The notes: generated by a model not told the origin, from the sequence alone. DNA of 64,000 bases from an uncultured Bacteroidota bacterium (GCA_902793295.1 CADBDA010000013.1:1-64000), one strand, 5' to 3'. Counted from the stretch's first letter, positions 7,622 to 16,203 are shown. Translations and numbers: made by a program.

Positions 7622-7816
7622 AATAATCCCGCCACCGACCCCGAGCTGAAAGCCGATAATATGATTATCCTCGACGGCGCTAAGGTGCGTTTCGGCAACC
7701 ATGTCTTCGTCGGCCCCGGCTGTGGTTTCCACACCGCTCAGCACCCTCTCAACGCCGAGCGGCGCAACGTGGGCCTGGAGTGGGCGCATCCCATCACCGT
7801 GGGTGACAACGTGTGG
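7622..7816 (+). pseudogene. Sugar O-acetyltransferase (maltose acetyltransferase-like) internal fragment
   Basis: Opposite to its neighbours, this stretch encodes part of a left-handed beta-helix acetyltransferase: NMIILDGAKVRFGNHVF, then the catalytic-loop region HTAQHPLNAERRN and GLEWAHPITVGDNVW. The N-terminal domain and everything after DNVW are missing. The last matching codon ends at 7816, immediately against the stop codon of the methyltransferase (7817-7819), which marks a deletion junction. No start codon or ribosome site makes sense. Confidence 0.7.
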
Positions 7817-8443
7817 TCACTTTTCTGCCATCACGGCAAGCCAATGGTGTTGGTTTCCCTGGTGGACGGTGATGTCCCGGAAGCCCGCAGCGGTGAGGTG
7901 CTTCTTGAGCTCGTCTGGCGTGTAGGTGTGCATGCCCTCAATCATCTTCTCCCACTTCTCGTTGTTGCCCGTGAGGCCGTCATCCTCGTTGACGATGAGA
8001 AAGCGACCGCCATCCTTCAACGTGCGGCGCACTCCAGCGAAGCACTTCTCAATCTCCGGCCAGAAATAGACAGTCTCGAATGCTGTCACAAGGTCGAAAG
8101 CATTTTCCCCGAAAGGCAGTTGGGCGGCACTACCCTCCACCACCTTGCAGCGTCCGGCTGCTATCTCGGCAGCGTTCACCTCGGTGGTTTTCTTGACCGA
8201 GACGGGGGAGTAGTCTATACCCTTCACCGTTCCTTTGGGGGAGCGTTTCAGCAGACGTGCGACATTCGCGCCGCCGCCGCATCCGACATCGAGGATATCC
8301 CAATTGTTAGCGATATCCACAAACGACAACCCCCATTCCGCCATTTTGGCGTGCGAGCCGCCGTTCATTCCGTTTACCATCATGCGCCCCAAAAAGCCCT
8401 CGGGCTTGCGCGTGTTGCTAAAGATTTTGCTCAATATTCCCAT
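7817..8443 (-). CDS. Class I SAM-dependent methyltransferase
   Basis: A 208-residue methyltransferase. Motif I is ILDVGCGGGANVARLL (about residues 50-65), followed by the acidic residue of motif II in VKGIDYS, a motif IV-like FDLVTAFETVYFWPE and the post-motif VRRTLKDGGRFLIVNE. It belongs to the UbiE/small-molecule group; the substrate is unknown. It lies inside the inserted block but upstream of the hcp promoter, so it is a separate unit. Its 3' end abuts an acetyltransferase fragment, so its present terminus may have been altered by a deletion. Confidence 0.88.
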   Translation of the reverse strand: MGILSKIFSNTRKPEGFLGRMMVNGMNGGSHAKMAEWGLSFVDIANNWDILDVGCGGGANVARLLKRSPKGTVKGIDYSPVSVKKTTEVNAAEIAAGRCKVVEGSAAQLPFGENAFDLVTAFETVYFWPEIEKCFAGVRRTLKDGGRFLIVNEDDGLTGNNEKWEKMIEGMHTYTPDELKKHLTAAGFRDITVHQGNQHHWLAVMAEK

Positions 8444-8656
8444 AGTGTGTTTGTTTTTGTCAGAAAGTCAGTTTTTTATCCATAAACAGCTTTTTTGGTT
8501 TCTGCTGCAAAAATACCCACATTCCCCCGCCCACACAATCCCCAGAAATGATGATTTTAGAATGGGACATCGTCCGTAGTCATCCTGTCTGACCGCAAGC
8601 TACGACCAAGCAATTCCCAAAAAATGAAAAAAAACTTCCATGTGAAAAAAATGTCG

Positions 8657-8664
8657 TATTTTTG
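8657..8664 (+). promoter_or_regulatory. Orphan -7 promoter element at right end of block
   Basis: TATTTTTG followed by C matches the Bacteroidetes -7 consensus and points toward the TGTACCC repeats. No gene follows: the first ATG (8742) opens only ten codons. The 8444-8845 gap holds this element, the repeats and otherwise AT-rich sequence. It could be the left-over promoter of a lost gene. Confidence 0.4.
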
Positions 8665-8697
8665 CAAATTGATTGGAGTAAGCAGCAATCGGGTACA

Positions 8698-8715
8698 TGT
8701 ACCCACTTTGTACCC
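8698..8715. repeat. Two TGTACCC direct repeats, 11-bp period (right end of block)
   Basis: TGTACCC starts at 8698 and 8709, with a degenerate third position. An overlapping reverse copy GGGTACA lies at 8691-8697, so GGGTACATGTACCC is a perfect 14-bp palindrome. Motif, spacing and orientation match the left end of the block. Confidence 0.75.
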
Positions 8716-8845
8716 ACTTTTGACAAATAAACTGCATCTGAATGAAACCGAGCGACAATAAAGCAACCGATTAAAATGATAGAAATCAGAGAACTATTGT
8801 TAAAATGAGACCAGAGGCTCCCCCCTGAGAGATACGGCTCCGATA

Positions 8846-9431
8846 CCTTCAGCGAGGTGAACTCGTAGGTGTCGTCGAAATCCAGCCCGCTCCGCATGTC
8901 CAGCAGGTGGCGTATGGTCAGCTTCTGCCACATCGGGTCTTTCTTCTTCAGCTCCGGCAGGTAATCGGTCACCGGGTCGTCGATGCTGCGGATGTAGCCG
9001 TCATCCACGGCAATGCCGCACAGGAGCGACGTGATGGACTTGGAAATGGAGAAGATGGTAGCCATGCGGTCGGCCGAAAAGTCGCCCCAGTAGCGCTCAT
9101 ATACGATGCTGTCGTTGTGGATGATAACGATTCCCTGCGTCGAACTTTCCTTGTCGAAAGCCTCCCCGAAGGTCATAGGGCCACAAGGGTGCGCCTTATG
9201 ATAGAAATGCGTGGTGTCGATCCAGTCGACCTGCTTCTGTGCGACAGGGAATCGGAACACCACGTCGCCAGTGGCGATGGTGTCGTGTTCCTGCTTCTCG
9301 AAGCTGAAAATGTTCGGTCCATTCTTGCCGTCGGTTCTCAGCCCTCTCACGATAGAGCAGGATGAGAGCGTGGAAATGCATAGAATAAGCGAAATTATTC
9401 TGACTTTTGGTTTCAATGTTTTTCTCCTCAT
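8846..9431 (-). pseudogene. Serine hydrolase (beta-lactamase family), N-terminal half
   Basis: The ATG at 9431 starts a lipoprotein signal peptide with lipobox LSSC (Cys25). The catalytic SxxK motif of class C beta-lactamases and esterases follows in ATIFSISKSI (Ser128, Lys131). LTIRHLLDMRSGLDFDD is the conserved block after it. After residue 195 (TSLK) the sequence runs into unrelated DNA, and the frame continues as nonsense to a stop at 8580. The missing C-terminal half is at 1808-2419. It was probably an exported outer-membrane-anchored hydrolase before interruption. Confidence 0.88.
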
Positions 9432-9440
9432 GGTTTGTTT

Positions 9441-9465
9441 GTTATCTTGTTTCTGCCAAGATAAC
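9441..9465. promoter_or_regulatory. Perfect 9-bp inverted repeat upstream of the hydrolase start
   Basis: GTTATCTTG (9441-9449) and CAAGATAAC (9457-9465) flank a 7-bp loop, ending 10 bp before the start codon of the hydrolase half. It could be an operator or a 5' leader hairpin. The remaining sequence from 9466 to 9728 shows no gene or site I can support. Confidence 0.5.
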
Positions 9466-9728
9466 GCTGAAAATAATTGTTTGTTACCCCGACTACAAAC
9501 ATTTCTTCCTGCTTTCTTACCTTGGAAAACTACTCCGAAACGGCTGAAAGCAAGCGTGTTGCCTGTTAAAATGGCTGCCGGTCTTCCGTTACAAGTCTTG
9601 ACGTCCGCCTCTCTTTGCGTGCCAGCGTCAGCGACTTGCACAATAGCAATCATACCATCACCACCGTCACCGCTCCCCTCCTTGAGTCCGCAAATAGGAT
9701 TCCGTTTTTTCCCTGGATTTTTTTTTTT

Positions 9729-9760
9729 TTTGAATAAATGGAAATAATTGCGTATTTTTG
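9729..9760 (+). promoter_or_regulatory. Promoter of the WG-repeat gene
   Basis: TTTG (9729-9732), exactly 20 bp, then TATTTTTG (9753-9760): a consensus Bacteroidetes promoter. Transcription should begin near 9768, leaving a leader of about 13 nt before the ATG at 9781. Confidence 0.8.
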
Positions 9761-9780
9761 CAGTTGAAAACAATCTGCAA

Positions 9781-11247
9781 ATGAAACACGACGGCGTATA
9801 CGACGATGAAAACACGAACGGCCCCTCTCCAGAAACTCCCCAGTACAGGCTGTTAGGGGAATCGGGCTTGGTGGAAGACGAAGAAGGAAACATTTTCAGC
9901 GCTTCCGAGGTCTATGGCTTTGATGAGCCGATAAACGCTTCCGAGGTCAACGGCTCCGATGAGCCGAAAAACGCTTCCAAAAATACTTTAGACTCCTTCC
10001 TCAAAAACTCTTTTGTCTCCGCATTGGACGATAAGGCCAATCCGGCCTACTGGTATCACTACTACGACCCGCGTTACTGCGGTCCAAGCCGTGAGGCATA
10101 CATGGAGGAAATGGCTCAGAAATACAGGAAAACCACCGCCAAAGAATCGGAACAACAGAACACCCATGAAAAGCCTGAAAAGCATCCGCCCCGTGTTCTC
10201 TCTGAACCTCCAAAGAAAAACGATTGCGTGGCTCCAAAAGCTGCCACGGAACAGACCGTTTGGGAGCGCAAAAGTGAAAAATGCCCGGATCCTGTTTTTT
10301 ATGAAACTGCCGCGGAAAAATCCGATAGAAAATGCCCGGATCCTGTTTTTTATGAAACTGCCGCGGAAAAATCCGATAGAAAACGCCCGCACCCTGTGCT
10401 TTTTGATTCTTCCGCGGAAAAATCCGACACAAAACAAAAAGAGTTTGCAGATCAGGTGATTCCTGAGGCGGAAAGAGTTAAAGCCGACAGCGAACAAAGA
10501 GAAGTGGATCGTCTCGGGTTACGCCCGCTTTGGAATCAACACAAGAACGGCCCTTCTTTCGCAGGGATAGTGAATCGCAACAACGAGGTGGTCATCTCCG
10601 AGGAAAAATATTCGTCGATTGGCCCCTTCAATAATGGATTGGCCGTGGCACAAAACCGAAAGACGCGCAAATTCGGCTTCGTCGACAGGCATGGAAATGA
10701 AGTGATTCCCTGCACTTGGCATTCTGCCGGCCCTTTCAGCGAGTACATGGCCGGTGTGCTCGACGACAACAAAAAATGCGGATATGTGGACGTGACGGGC
10801 CGCTTGGCCGTTCCGTGTAAGTGGAAAGAAGGCTGGACTTTTCATGAAGGTCTCGCACGGGTGCAGGAAGGCCTCCGCATAGGGATGGTTGACCGCCGCG
10901 GCCGCCTGGTCATCCCCTGTGTATGGCTTGCGATGGGTGATTGTAGCGAGGGTTTGATTGGCGTGAGGGATGTGGACGGCAAATGCGGCTACGTGGACAG
11001 AGCCGGGAAAGTGGTCATCCCTTGCCGTTGGAAGCAGGTTTGGACGTTCAGCGAGGGACGCGCCGTCGTGCAGGACTTCAACAAGCGGTTGGGCTTTGTC
11101 GACAAAAGCGGAGAGCTGGTGATACCCTGTCGTTGGAAGAAAGCCGACCATTTCAAGGACGGGCTGGCGAAAGTGTCTGATTCTAAAACCTTTCTCTTTC
11201 AAGACAAATGGGTCTATATTGACAGGCAGGGTCGGGTGGTTAAATGA
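9781..11247 (+). CDS. WG-repeat protein with internal tandem repeats
   Basis: A 488-residue protein with no signal peptide. The ATG at 9781 is chosen because a strong promoter ends just before it. Residues 1-240 are charged and probably disordered, and contain a duplicated ASEV-G-DEP unit and a 17-residue repeat (CPDPVFYETAAEKSDRK, two identical copies and one diverged). From about residue 250 to the end there are roughly six WG (KWG-type) repeats of about 36 residues, with signatures such as KFGFVDRHGNEVIPC, KCGYVDVTGRLAVPC and RLGFVDKSGELVIPC. WG repeats form beta structures used for binding; the target is unknown. It has its own transcription unit. Confidence 0.85.
   Translation: MKHDGVYDDENTNGPSPETPQYRLLGESGLVEDEEGNIFSASEVYGFDEPINASEVNGSDEPKNASKNTLDSFLKNSFVSALDDKANPAYWYHYYDPRYCGPSREAYMEEMAQKYRKTTAKESEQQNTHEKPEKHPPRVLSEPPKKNDCVAPKAATEQTVWERKSEKCPDPVFYETAAEKSDRKCPDPVFYETAAEKSDRKRPHPVLFDSSAEKSDTKQKEFADQVIPEAERVKADSEQREVDRLGLRPLWNQHKNGPSFAGIVNRNNEVVISEEKYSSIGPFNNGLAVAQNRKTRKFGFVDRHGNEVIPCTWHSAGPFSEYMAGVLDDNKKCGYVDVTGRLAVPCKWKEGWTFHEGLARVQEGLRIGMVDRRGRLVIPCVWLAMGDCSEGLIGVRDVDGKCGYVDRAGKVVIPCRWKQVWTFSEGRAVVQDFNKRLGFVDKSGELVIPCRWKKADHFKDGLAKVSDSKTFLFQDKWVYIDRQGRVVK
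10282..10434 (+). repeat. 51-bp coding tandem repeat, three units
   Basis: Units start at 10282, 10333 and 10384. The first two are identical at the nucleotide level, and the third has diverged while keeping length and frame. Exact identity implies a recent duplication, so copy number may vary between strains. Confidence 0.9.
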
Positions 11248-11447
11248 TTTTTCAACCCAAATCGCATGAATAGACCTATAAAAGGAACATTGTAACGAAT
11301 GGCCGGTCTAATGACAGATTTGGGTTCAAGCGTTGGCCGTCCGCTGTCGGCGGAAAAAAGGCATTTCTCTTCATTTTTTTCTTTTTGGAAAAACCTGCAA
11401 TAAAAGTTGCTCCCATTCGTTATTAAGAAAAATTAAGTTAGGAACGT

Positions 11448-12656
11448 ATGAAAATTTTAGTCCTCAATTGCGGTAGTTCGTCGTTGAAGTATCAGTTAAT
11501 CGACGTCGATACACGCACGGTGCTCACCAAAGGTCTTTTGGAACGAATCGGCCTTCCTTCCGGTATCTTCACTTACACAAGCCGAGGCGAGAAACACACC
11601 CTCGAATGTCCCATCCCCAACCACACCGAGGGGCTGCGCATGGTGATGGAGGCCCTGACCAACCCCCAGACAGGCGTCATCTCGAGCATCAAGGAGGTCG
11701 GTGCCGTAGGCCACCGCTTTGCCCATGGTGGCGAATACTTCACTAAAAGTGTGCAGATTACCCGCGACGTCATTAATAAGGAAGAGTCGCTAATCGATCT
11801 GGCGCCCCTGCACATCCCTGGCAATATCATGGGTGCCGAGGCTATCAACAACGTGATGCCCGACGTGCCGCAAGTGGCTGTTTTCGACACCGCTTTCAAC
11901 CTCACTATCGAGCCGAAGGATTACCTCTACGGCATCCCTTACGAATACTACGAGCAGTATGGCATCCGCCGCTATGGCTTCCATGGCACCAGCCACCGCT
12001 TCGTCGCCAAAAAGGGCGCCAAGATGATAGGCAAGTACTGGAAAGACCTGAAGATTATCACCTGCCACCTCGGCAGCGGCGCCTCCATCTGTGCCATCGA
12101 CCACGGCAAGAGTGTCAACAACAGCATGGGCATGACTTCACTCGAAGGCCTTACCATGGGCTCCCGTTGCGGCGACATCGATGTCGGTGCGCTCCTCTAC
12201 CTTATGCAGAAGGCAAATATCTCTCCCAAGGAAATCAACGACATCCTCTACAAGAAAAGCGGTCTCGTCGGCCTCACGGGCGGATCCCCCGACATGCGTG
12301 ACATTTGGGCCGGCGTTCAGAAAGGGGAGAAACGCAATACGCTGGCGTTTCAAGTCTTCGCCGCCCGTTGCAAGAAATACATCGGCGCCTTCATCGCCCA
12401 GATGAACGGCTGCGACCTCCTCGTCTTCACCGGCGGCATCGGAGAAAACGCCTGGTTTATGCGTCACGAAATCCTCAAAGACATGGACTGGCTCGGTGTC
12501 GATATCGATTTCGACCTCAACGATCGTACCGCTGGTGTCGATGCCGTTATCAGCAAGCCCGGTGCCCGCGTTACCACAGCCGTGGTGCTCACCGACGAGG
12601 AATTGGCCATTGCTGTCGACACCTACAAAATCGTCCAGAATGTCGATCGCATCTGA
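11448..12656 (+). CDS. ackA: Acetate kinase
   Basis: A 402-residue enzyme of normal length. The N-terminal signature MKILVLNCGSSSLKYQL, the second signature HRFAHGGEYF, GFHGTSHRFVA, the nucleotide-binding ITCHLGSGASICAI, and the C-terminal LVFTGGIGENAW are all present. It converts acetyl phosphate and ADP to acetate and ATP, giving substrate-level ATP in fermentation. No phosphotransacetylase gene is adjacent, unlike the common ackA-pta pair. Two hairpins follow the stop codon. Confidence 0.98.
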   Translation: MKILVLNCGSSSLKYQLIDVDTRTVLTKGLLERIGLPSGIFTYTSRGEKHTLECPIPNHTEGLRMVMEALTNPQTGVISSIKEVGAVGHRFAHGGEYFTKSVQITRDVINKEESLIDLAPLHIPGNIMGAEAINNVMPDVPQVAVFDTAFNLTIEPKDYLYGIPYEYYEQYGIRRYGFHGTSHRFVAKKGAKMIGKYWKDLKIITCHLGSGASICAIDHGKSVNNSMGMTSLEGLTMGSRCGDIDVGALLYLMQKANISPKEINDILYKKSGLVGLTGGSPDMRDIWAGVQKGEKRNTLAFQVFAARCKKYIGAFIAQMNGCDLLVFTGGIGENAWFMRHEILKDMDWLGVDIDFDLNDRTAGVDAVISKPGARVTTAVVLTDEELAIAVDTYKIVQNVDRI

Positions 12657-12661
12657 ACGTT

Positions 12662-12690
12662 CTATTGAATAGCCGAAAAATATTCAATAG
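12662..12690 (+). terminator. Hairpin directly behind ackA
   Basis: CTATTGAATA (12662-12671) and TATTCAATAG (12681-12690) are perfect inverted repeats around a 9-nt loop, 5 bp after the ackA stop. There is no T run behind it; it may protect the mRNA end while the next hairpin terminates. Confidence 0.5.
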
Positions 12691-12719
12691 CCGAGAAAAT
12701 ACCGGACTGACGAAAAAAA

Positions 12720-12748
12720 AAAACGCGGCCTGGTCGGGCCGCGTTTTT
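12720..12748. terminator. Bidirectional intrinsic terminator between ackA and the lipoprotein gene
   Basis: CGCGGCC (12724-12730) pairs with GGCCGCG (12737-12743), extended by A/T pairs and flanked by A and T runs. It serves both converging genes. Confidence 0.88.
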
Positions 12749-12769
12749 AGAAATCTGTCCGAAGAAAAC

Positions 12770-13204
12770 TTATTTCTTCAGGGCTTTCAGACCTTCCTCA
12801 ACGCCTTTCTTGGCAGCGTCTTTGGCAACTTCTTTACCCTTCTCGACAGCTTTGTCTTTCACCTTGTTGGCGATGCATTTTTCAGCCTCTGCCTTCACAG
12901 CAGCCTTGAACTCAGCGTCGTTGGCATACTGGGCAAAGCTCTGATCGATAACGGTGTTCACGCAGTTCAGAACGTCACCGCAGTTGCAGATCTGCTGGGC
13001 GGCGTCCATGATAGCCTGCTGACGGGCGTTCATGTCAACGGTGCCTTCAGTGCTTTCCGGTGCGGGAGCGGCTTCTTCAGTCTGCTCCGTCTCGGCCTGC
13101 ATGGAGTCTGCATTGTTGCTGTCGGTAGCCTCGGCATTGCCGCCACAAGCTGCCATGGCTGCGCAAATCAGTGCGCTACCAAAGAATAAAAATACTTTCT
13201 TCAT
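12770..13204 (-). CDS. Small lipoprotein, hypothetical
   Basis: A 144-residue protein with a lipoprotein signal peptide (lipobox AMAAC, Cys20), a following disordered acidic stretch, then a helical domain with three cysteines in ICNCGDVLNCVN. The C-terminus is lysine-rich and helical (KVKDKAVEKGKEVAKDAAKK). It is probably anchored to a membrane on the periplasmic side. I do not recognise a family. On the minus strand a -7-like element TAATTTTG (plus 13250-13257) lies about 45 bp upstream. Confidence 0.7.
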   Translation of the reverse strand: MKKVFLFFGSALICAAMAACGGNAEATDSNNADSMQAETEQTEEAAPAPESTEGTVDMNARQQAIMDAAQQICNCGDVLNCVNTVIDQSFAQYANDAEFKAAVKAEAEKCIANKVKDKAVEKGKEVAKDAAKKGVEEGLKALKK

Positions 13205-13301
13205 TGTTTTTTAATGTTTTAGAATTGTTTTCGTGTAAATTTCAACTTGCAAAATTACATAAATGTTCCGTATCCGAACTTTTTTTATAAATGTTTAACA
13301 T

Positions 13302-16103
13302 TTATTTCTTTACAATCTTGGCTCGTCCTGCGCCGCTTCGCACCAGGTATATGCCTCGAGGCTGCTCGCTCAGGTCTATCGTCAGCGCGCTACCGTCGTT
13401 CTTCTGACGTGCCACGACCTGTCCCAGCGCATTGAACACCATAACTTCATCACCCTCCGTCGCCACAACGGTCACCAGCCCGTTCGTGGGGTTGGGATAC
13501 ACCCGCAGCTCCACGGCCTCTGCGGCCACAATGCCCACATTCCGTTCAAATTCGGCGAAAATGGTGTTACTGTTGCTCAGTCCGCCCATCCGCAACGTCG
13601 TGATGCCGTTCGTGTCTGTGCTGTACATCGTCGGAGCCAGCTGCGCACCGTTTTTCTTTATGCTTTTCAGCATGTAGCCGCCAGCGGCGCGTATCGTGAA
13701 GGTGATACTGTCGCCTGCCCCCACAATGCTGTATCCTCCGGGCTCGATGGTGCCGTTCTCGTCGCATTCGGCCAGAACCAGCGCACCGGCCGTCAGCTCA
13801 ATGTTGTCCAAAGCCGCCAGTGTGCCGTTGTTTCCGTAGTACGAGAAGCGTATCTTGCTCATGTCTCCCATGTCGGACATGTGGATGTAGGCATCGTTCA
13901 CGGTCGCCATGCCGTAACGCCATTCGTAGTTGCCCACGGTCTCCCAATCGCCGGCAATGTTCTTGCGGGCCTCCACCAAAATCTGGTCGCCGTCTTCGCA
14001 TCCCTCGCCGAAAAGGTATTGGAAATGCATCACATAGCCTTGCACGCTGTCATAATTGATCGGCGATGTGGTCACGCTCCGCCATCCTTTTTCGGCCGTG
14101 CTGTCGGCCTGCAAAACCATCGCTTTGCCCAGGTCTGCAGTCTCCTCAACCCGTCCCGCGCCGGTCCAGCACGAGGGCAGCTGTCCTATCTCGGTCTCCT
14201 CAAAGTCCTCAAGCGTCCAGTCGCTCATGTCGCAGTCCAGCGTCCGCGCCGTCCGCACCACGCCGTCCGAAAAATGGGTCGCCTTCCAGTTCGAGAAGAA
14301 TTTGAAGTGATATTCCTTGTTCCTTTCAAGGCTGTCCACCGTCATCCGGTCGCCGTTGCCTCTGTAAATCACTATGCCTCCGCCCTCTAGCGTGTCGCCG
14401 ACCAAACTGGTGGCCGTCGGCGTCCCGAAGCTCTCCGTCTCGCTCATCACCACCACCGTGTTGTACGATCCGTACCGTCGCCAGTTCAGCTGGATGGTGC
14501 TGTTCGAAAAGGCCTCAGCCTCAACGTCCATCGGTTCGGGCTGGGCGTCCAGAAGGGTGAAGAAGACCTTCTTCGTCACCGCGTTCTCCGAAACATGGTA
14601 TATCGGGTTCCCGTTCGGCTGTTTCGACCACGGCCGGAACCATGGCACGCTCAAATCCGTCAGCGAATCTCTCAAGTCGCTCAACGTGGCTCTGTCCGAC
14701 GACAGGTAACCGTAGCTGGCCGGATCCGAATTCGGGAACGTGTCGGCCGTGTGGGCCACAATGTAAATGTCCTGCGGATGCTTGCGGTTGCTCACGCTGG
14801 CTCCATGAGCCCCCGTGCCCACATGGTACACCAGCAGTCCGTGCCCGGGCGCATAGCGGTCCCATTTGATCTTCTGCCGGTTCTCCAGCAGGAAGAAGTC
14901 GCCCTCCGTCGAGGTGTTGATTCTGTGTATGTTGTCGTTCGTCTCGTCCACCGCGCGCATCTCGTAAACGCCGGCCTGGCCGTTCAGCGTGTCGCACTCC
15001 GCCCAGTGGTAGATGAACAGTTTCGTGTACGCGTTGTGGTGCGCGGGGGTCACACCGCCGTGGTTCCAGCTGCCGCTCGACATGATGTCCCACGAACCCA
15101 GTCCGGGATACTGTCCGCCGCTCTGGCCGTAGTCCGTGTCGTAGTAGTCCGGCGCCCCGAAAACATGACCCAACTCATGGCAAATCACACCAATACGGGT
15201 CATCTCCGAACCCATGTTGCCCGACAGCTCAGGCGAACACGAATAAACGTCCACCACCGTGTTGTTGTACGTCGGCGCGTCAAAAATATTCCATTTGTGC
15301 GACCATATCAGGCTCGAGCTGCCACCGGCCTCTTCGCCGTGTCCGGCAAAGATAATGTGCAGTCCGTCAATATATCCGTCGCCGTCGTTGTCATACTCCG
15401 AAAAATCCACGTCCTTCGCGGCCGAATCCACCGCTTCCCGTGCGAAATACTGGCTGCCCCAGTCGTCGCTCCCGTAGTAGGACGTGTTCTCCGATCCGAT
15501 ATACGGACCGGCAACATCCACCGTCAACGAGAAAAGCCCATGGCTCACCTCTCTGTAATAGTCTTTCACACTGCCAGTTGCACCGTTCACCGAATAGTTC
15601 ACCTGGTTAAACATCCGTCTGAAGTCCAACTTCCCGTATTGGAAGTCCTTGTCTTGGAAACCGAACAAAATCACCAGGAACTTCTTCTCGCCCAGCACAT
15701 TGCTCATCGACTTCGGACCCTTCTTGCTCGCTTCCACCATCTCCCATATCCTTTTCATCTCCTTTATCTGTTCCATGCTGTACATCAGGTGCTTAGGAAC
15801 GCCTCTCAAAAATTCCGCCACCTCGGCGCTGCGTTCCTTGATGTCCGTGGCCAGATATTCGCTGGCCCTCATCCCGCCTCGGTTGTCCGATTCGGCGTAG
15901 TACAACGCCCCGTCGTCCCCGTGCAGCAGGCTGTAGCCGTCCTCGCTCTCCGCCCAGTGCACGCGCTCGTCGCCCTTCAGGTAGATGCTCAGCGTCACCT
16001 CCCCGCGGGGTTGAACAAAGCGTATCTTCTCCGGATAGGCCGGAACCGCAAACGCTTGTCCTAACAATAAAATGAATAGTCCCAGTGTGATGATTTTTTT
16101 CAT
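13302..16103 (-). CDS. Secreted M6 family metalloprotease with type IX sorting domain
   Basis: A 933-residue exported protein. The start at 16103 gives a clear signal peptide (MKKIITLGLFILLLGQAFA); frames further upstream run into 29-bp repeats. The zinc site HELGHVFGAPDYYD lies at residues 309-322, the M6 (immune inhibitor A-like) signature, after NDGDGYIDGLHIIFAGHG. A fibronectin-like and carbohydrate-binding-like middle follows. The last about 70 residues (LRVYPNPTNGLVTV and RGIYLVRSGAGRAKIVKK) are a type A C-terminal sorting domain of the type IX secretion system, so the enzyme is exported across the outer membrane. It is likely monocistronic. Confidence 0.95.
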   Translation of the reverse strand: MKKIITLGLFILLLGQAFAVPAYPEKIRFVQPRGEVTLSIYLKGDERVHWAESEDGYSLLHGDDGALYYAESDNRGGMRASEYLATDIKERSAEVAEFLRGVPKHLMYSMEQIKEMKRIWEMVEASKKGPKSMSNVLGEKKFLVILFGFQDKDFQYGKLDFRRMFNQVNYSVNGATGSVKDYYREVSHGLFSLTVDVAGPYIGSENTSYYGSDDWGSQYFAREAVDSAAKDVDFSEYDNDGDGYIDGLHIIFAGHGEEAGGSSSLIWSHKWNIFDAPTYNNTVVDVYSCSPELSGNMGSEMTRIGVICHELGHVFGAPDYYDTDYGQSGGQYPGLGSWDIMSSGSWNHGGVTPAHHNAYTKLFIYHWAECDTLNGQAGVYEMRAVDETNDNIHRINTSTEGDFFLLENRQKIKWDRYAPGHGLLVYHVGTGAHGASVSNRKHPQDIYIVAHTADTFPNSDPASYGYLSSDRATLSDLRDSLTDLSVPWFRPWSKQPNGNPIYHVSENAVTKKVFFTLLDAQPEPMDVEAEAFSNSTIQLNWRRYGSYNTVVVMSETESFGTPTATSLVGDTLEGGGIVIYRGNGDRMTVDSLERNKEYHFKFFSNWKATHFSDGVVRTARTLDCDMSDWTLEDFEETEIGQLPSCWTGAGRVEETADLGKAMVLQADSTAEKGWRSVTTSPINYDSVQGYVMHFQYLFGEGCEDGDQILVEARKNIAGDWETVGNYEWRYGMATVNDAYIHMSDMGDMSKIRFSYYGNNGTLAALDNIELTAGALVLAECDENGTIEPGGYSIVGAGDSITFTIRAAGGYMLKSIKKNGAQLAPTMYSTDTNGITTLRMGGLSNSNTIFAEFERNVGIVAAEAVELRVYPNPTNGLVTVVATEGDEVMVFNALGQVVARQKNDGSALTIDLSEQPRGIYLVRSGAGRAKIVKK

Positions 16104-16203
16104 TGTCTTTTCTTCAGTTGAAAATGTTGTAATTCTATAAATTATAGTTATTTGTAAGTGTAATTCTCTTTTTCGCGAGCCTTCTCTTTCTTTCCGTCGA
16201 AGG

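Larger units (their letters stand above)
2420..8845. mobile_element. 6.4-kb inserted block interrupting a serine hydrolase gene
   Basis: The block separates two halves of one gene and is flanked by the 7-bp direct repeat CCTTCAG. Both ends carry TGTACCC direct repeats at 11-bp spacing in the same orientation (2462-2490 and 8698-8715). The left end also has a perfect 17-bp palindrome, GCACTGATAATCAGTGC (2433-2449). GCTCCCCC occurs at both ends in inverted orientation. Cargo is a nitrosative-stress operon, a methyltransferase and gene fragments. No transposase or integrase is visible inside, so the mechanism is unknown; a recombinase gene may have been lost or may act from elsewhere. Confidence 0.65.

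Noticed and set aside
8580..8845. Continuation of the hydrolase frame past 8846
   Set aside because: The sequence after TSLK has no family similarity and the true C-terminal half lies at 1808-2419.
2420..8845. Composite transposon with insertion sequences
   Set aside because: No transposase and no long terminal inverted repeats; only an 8-bp GCTCCCCC similarity in inverted orientation.
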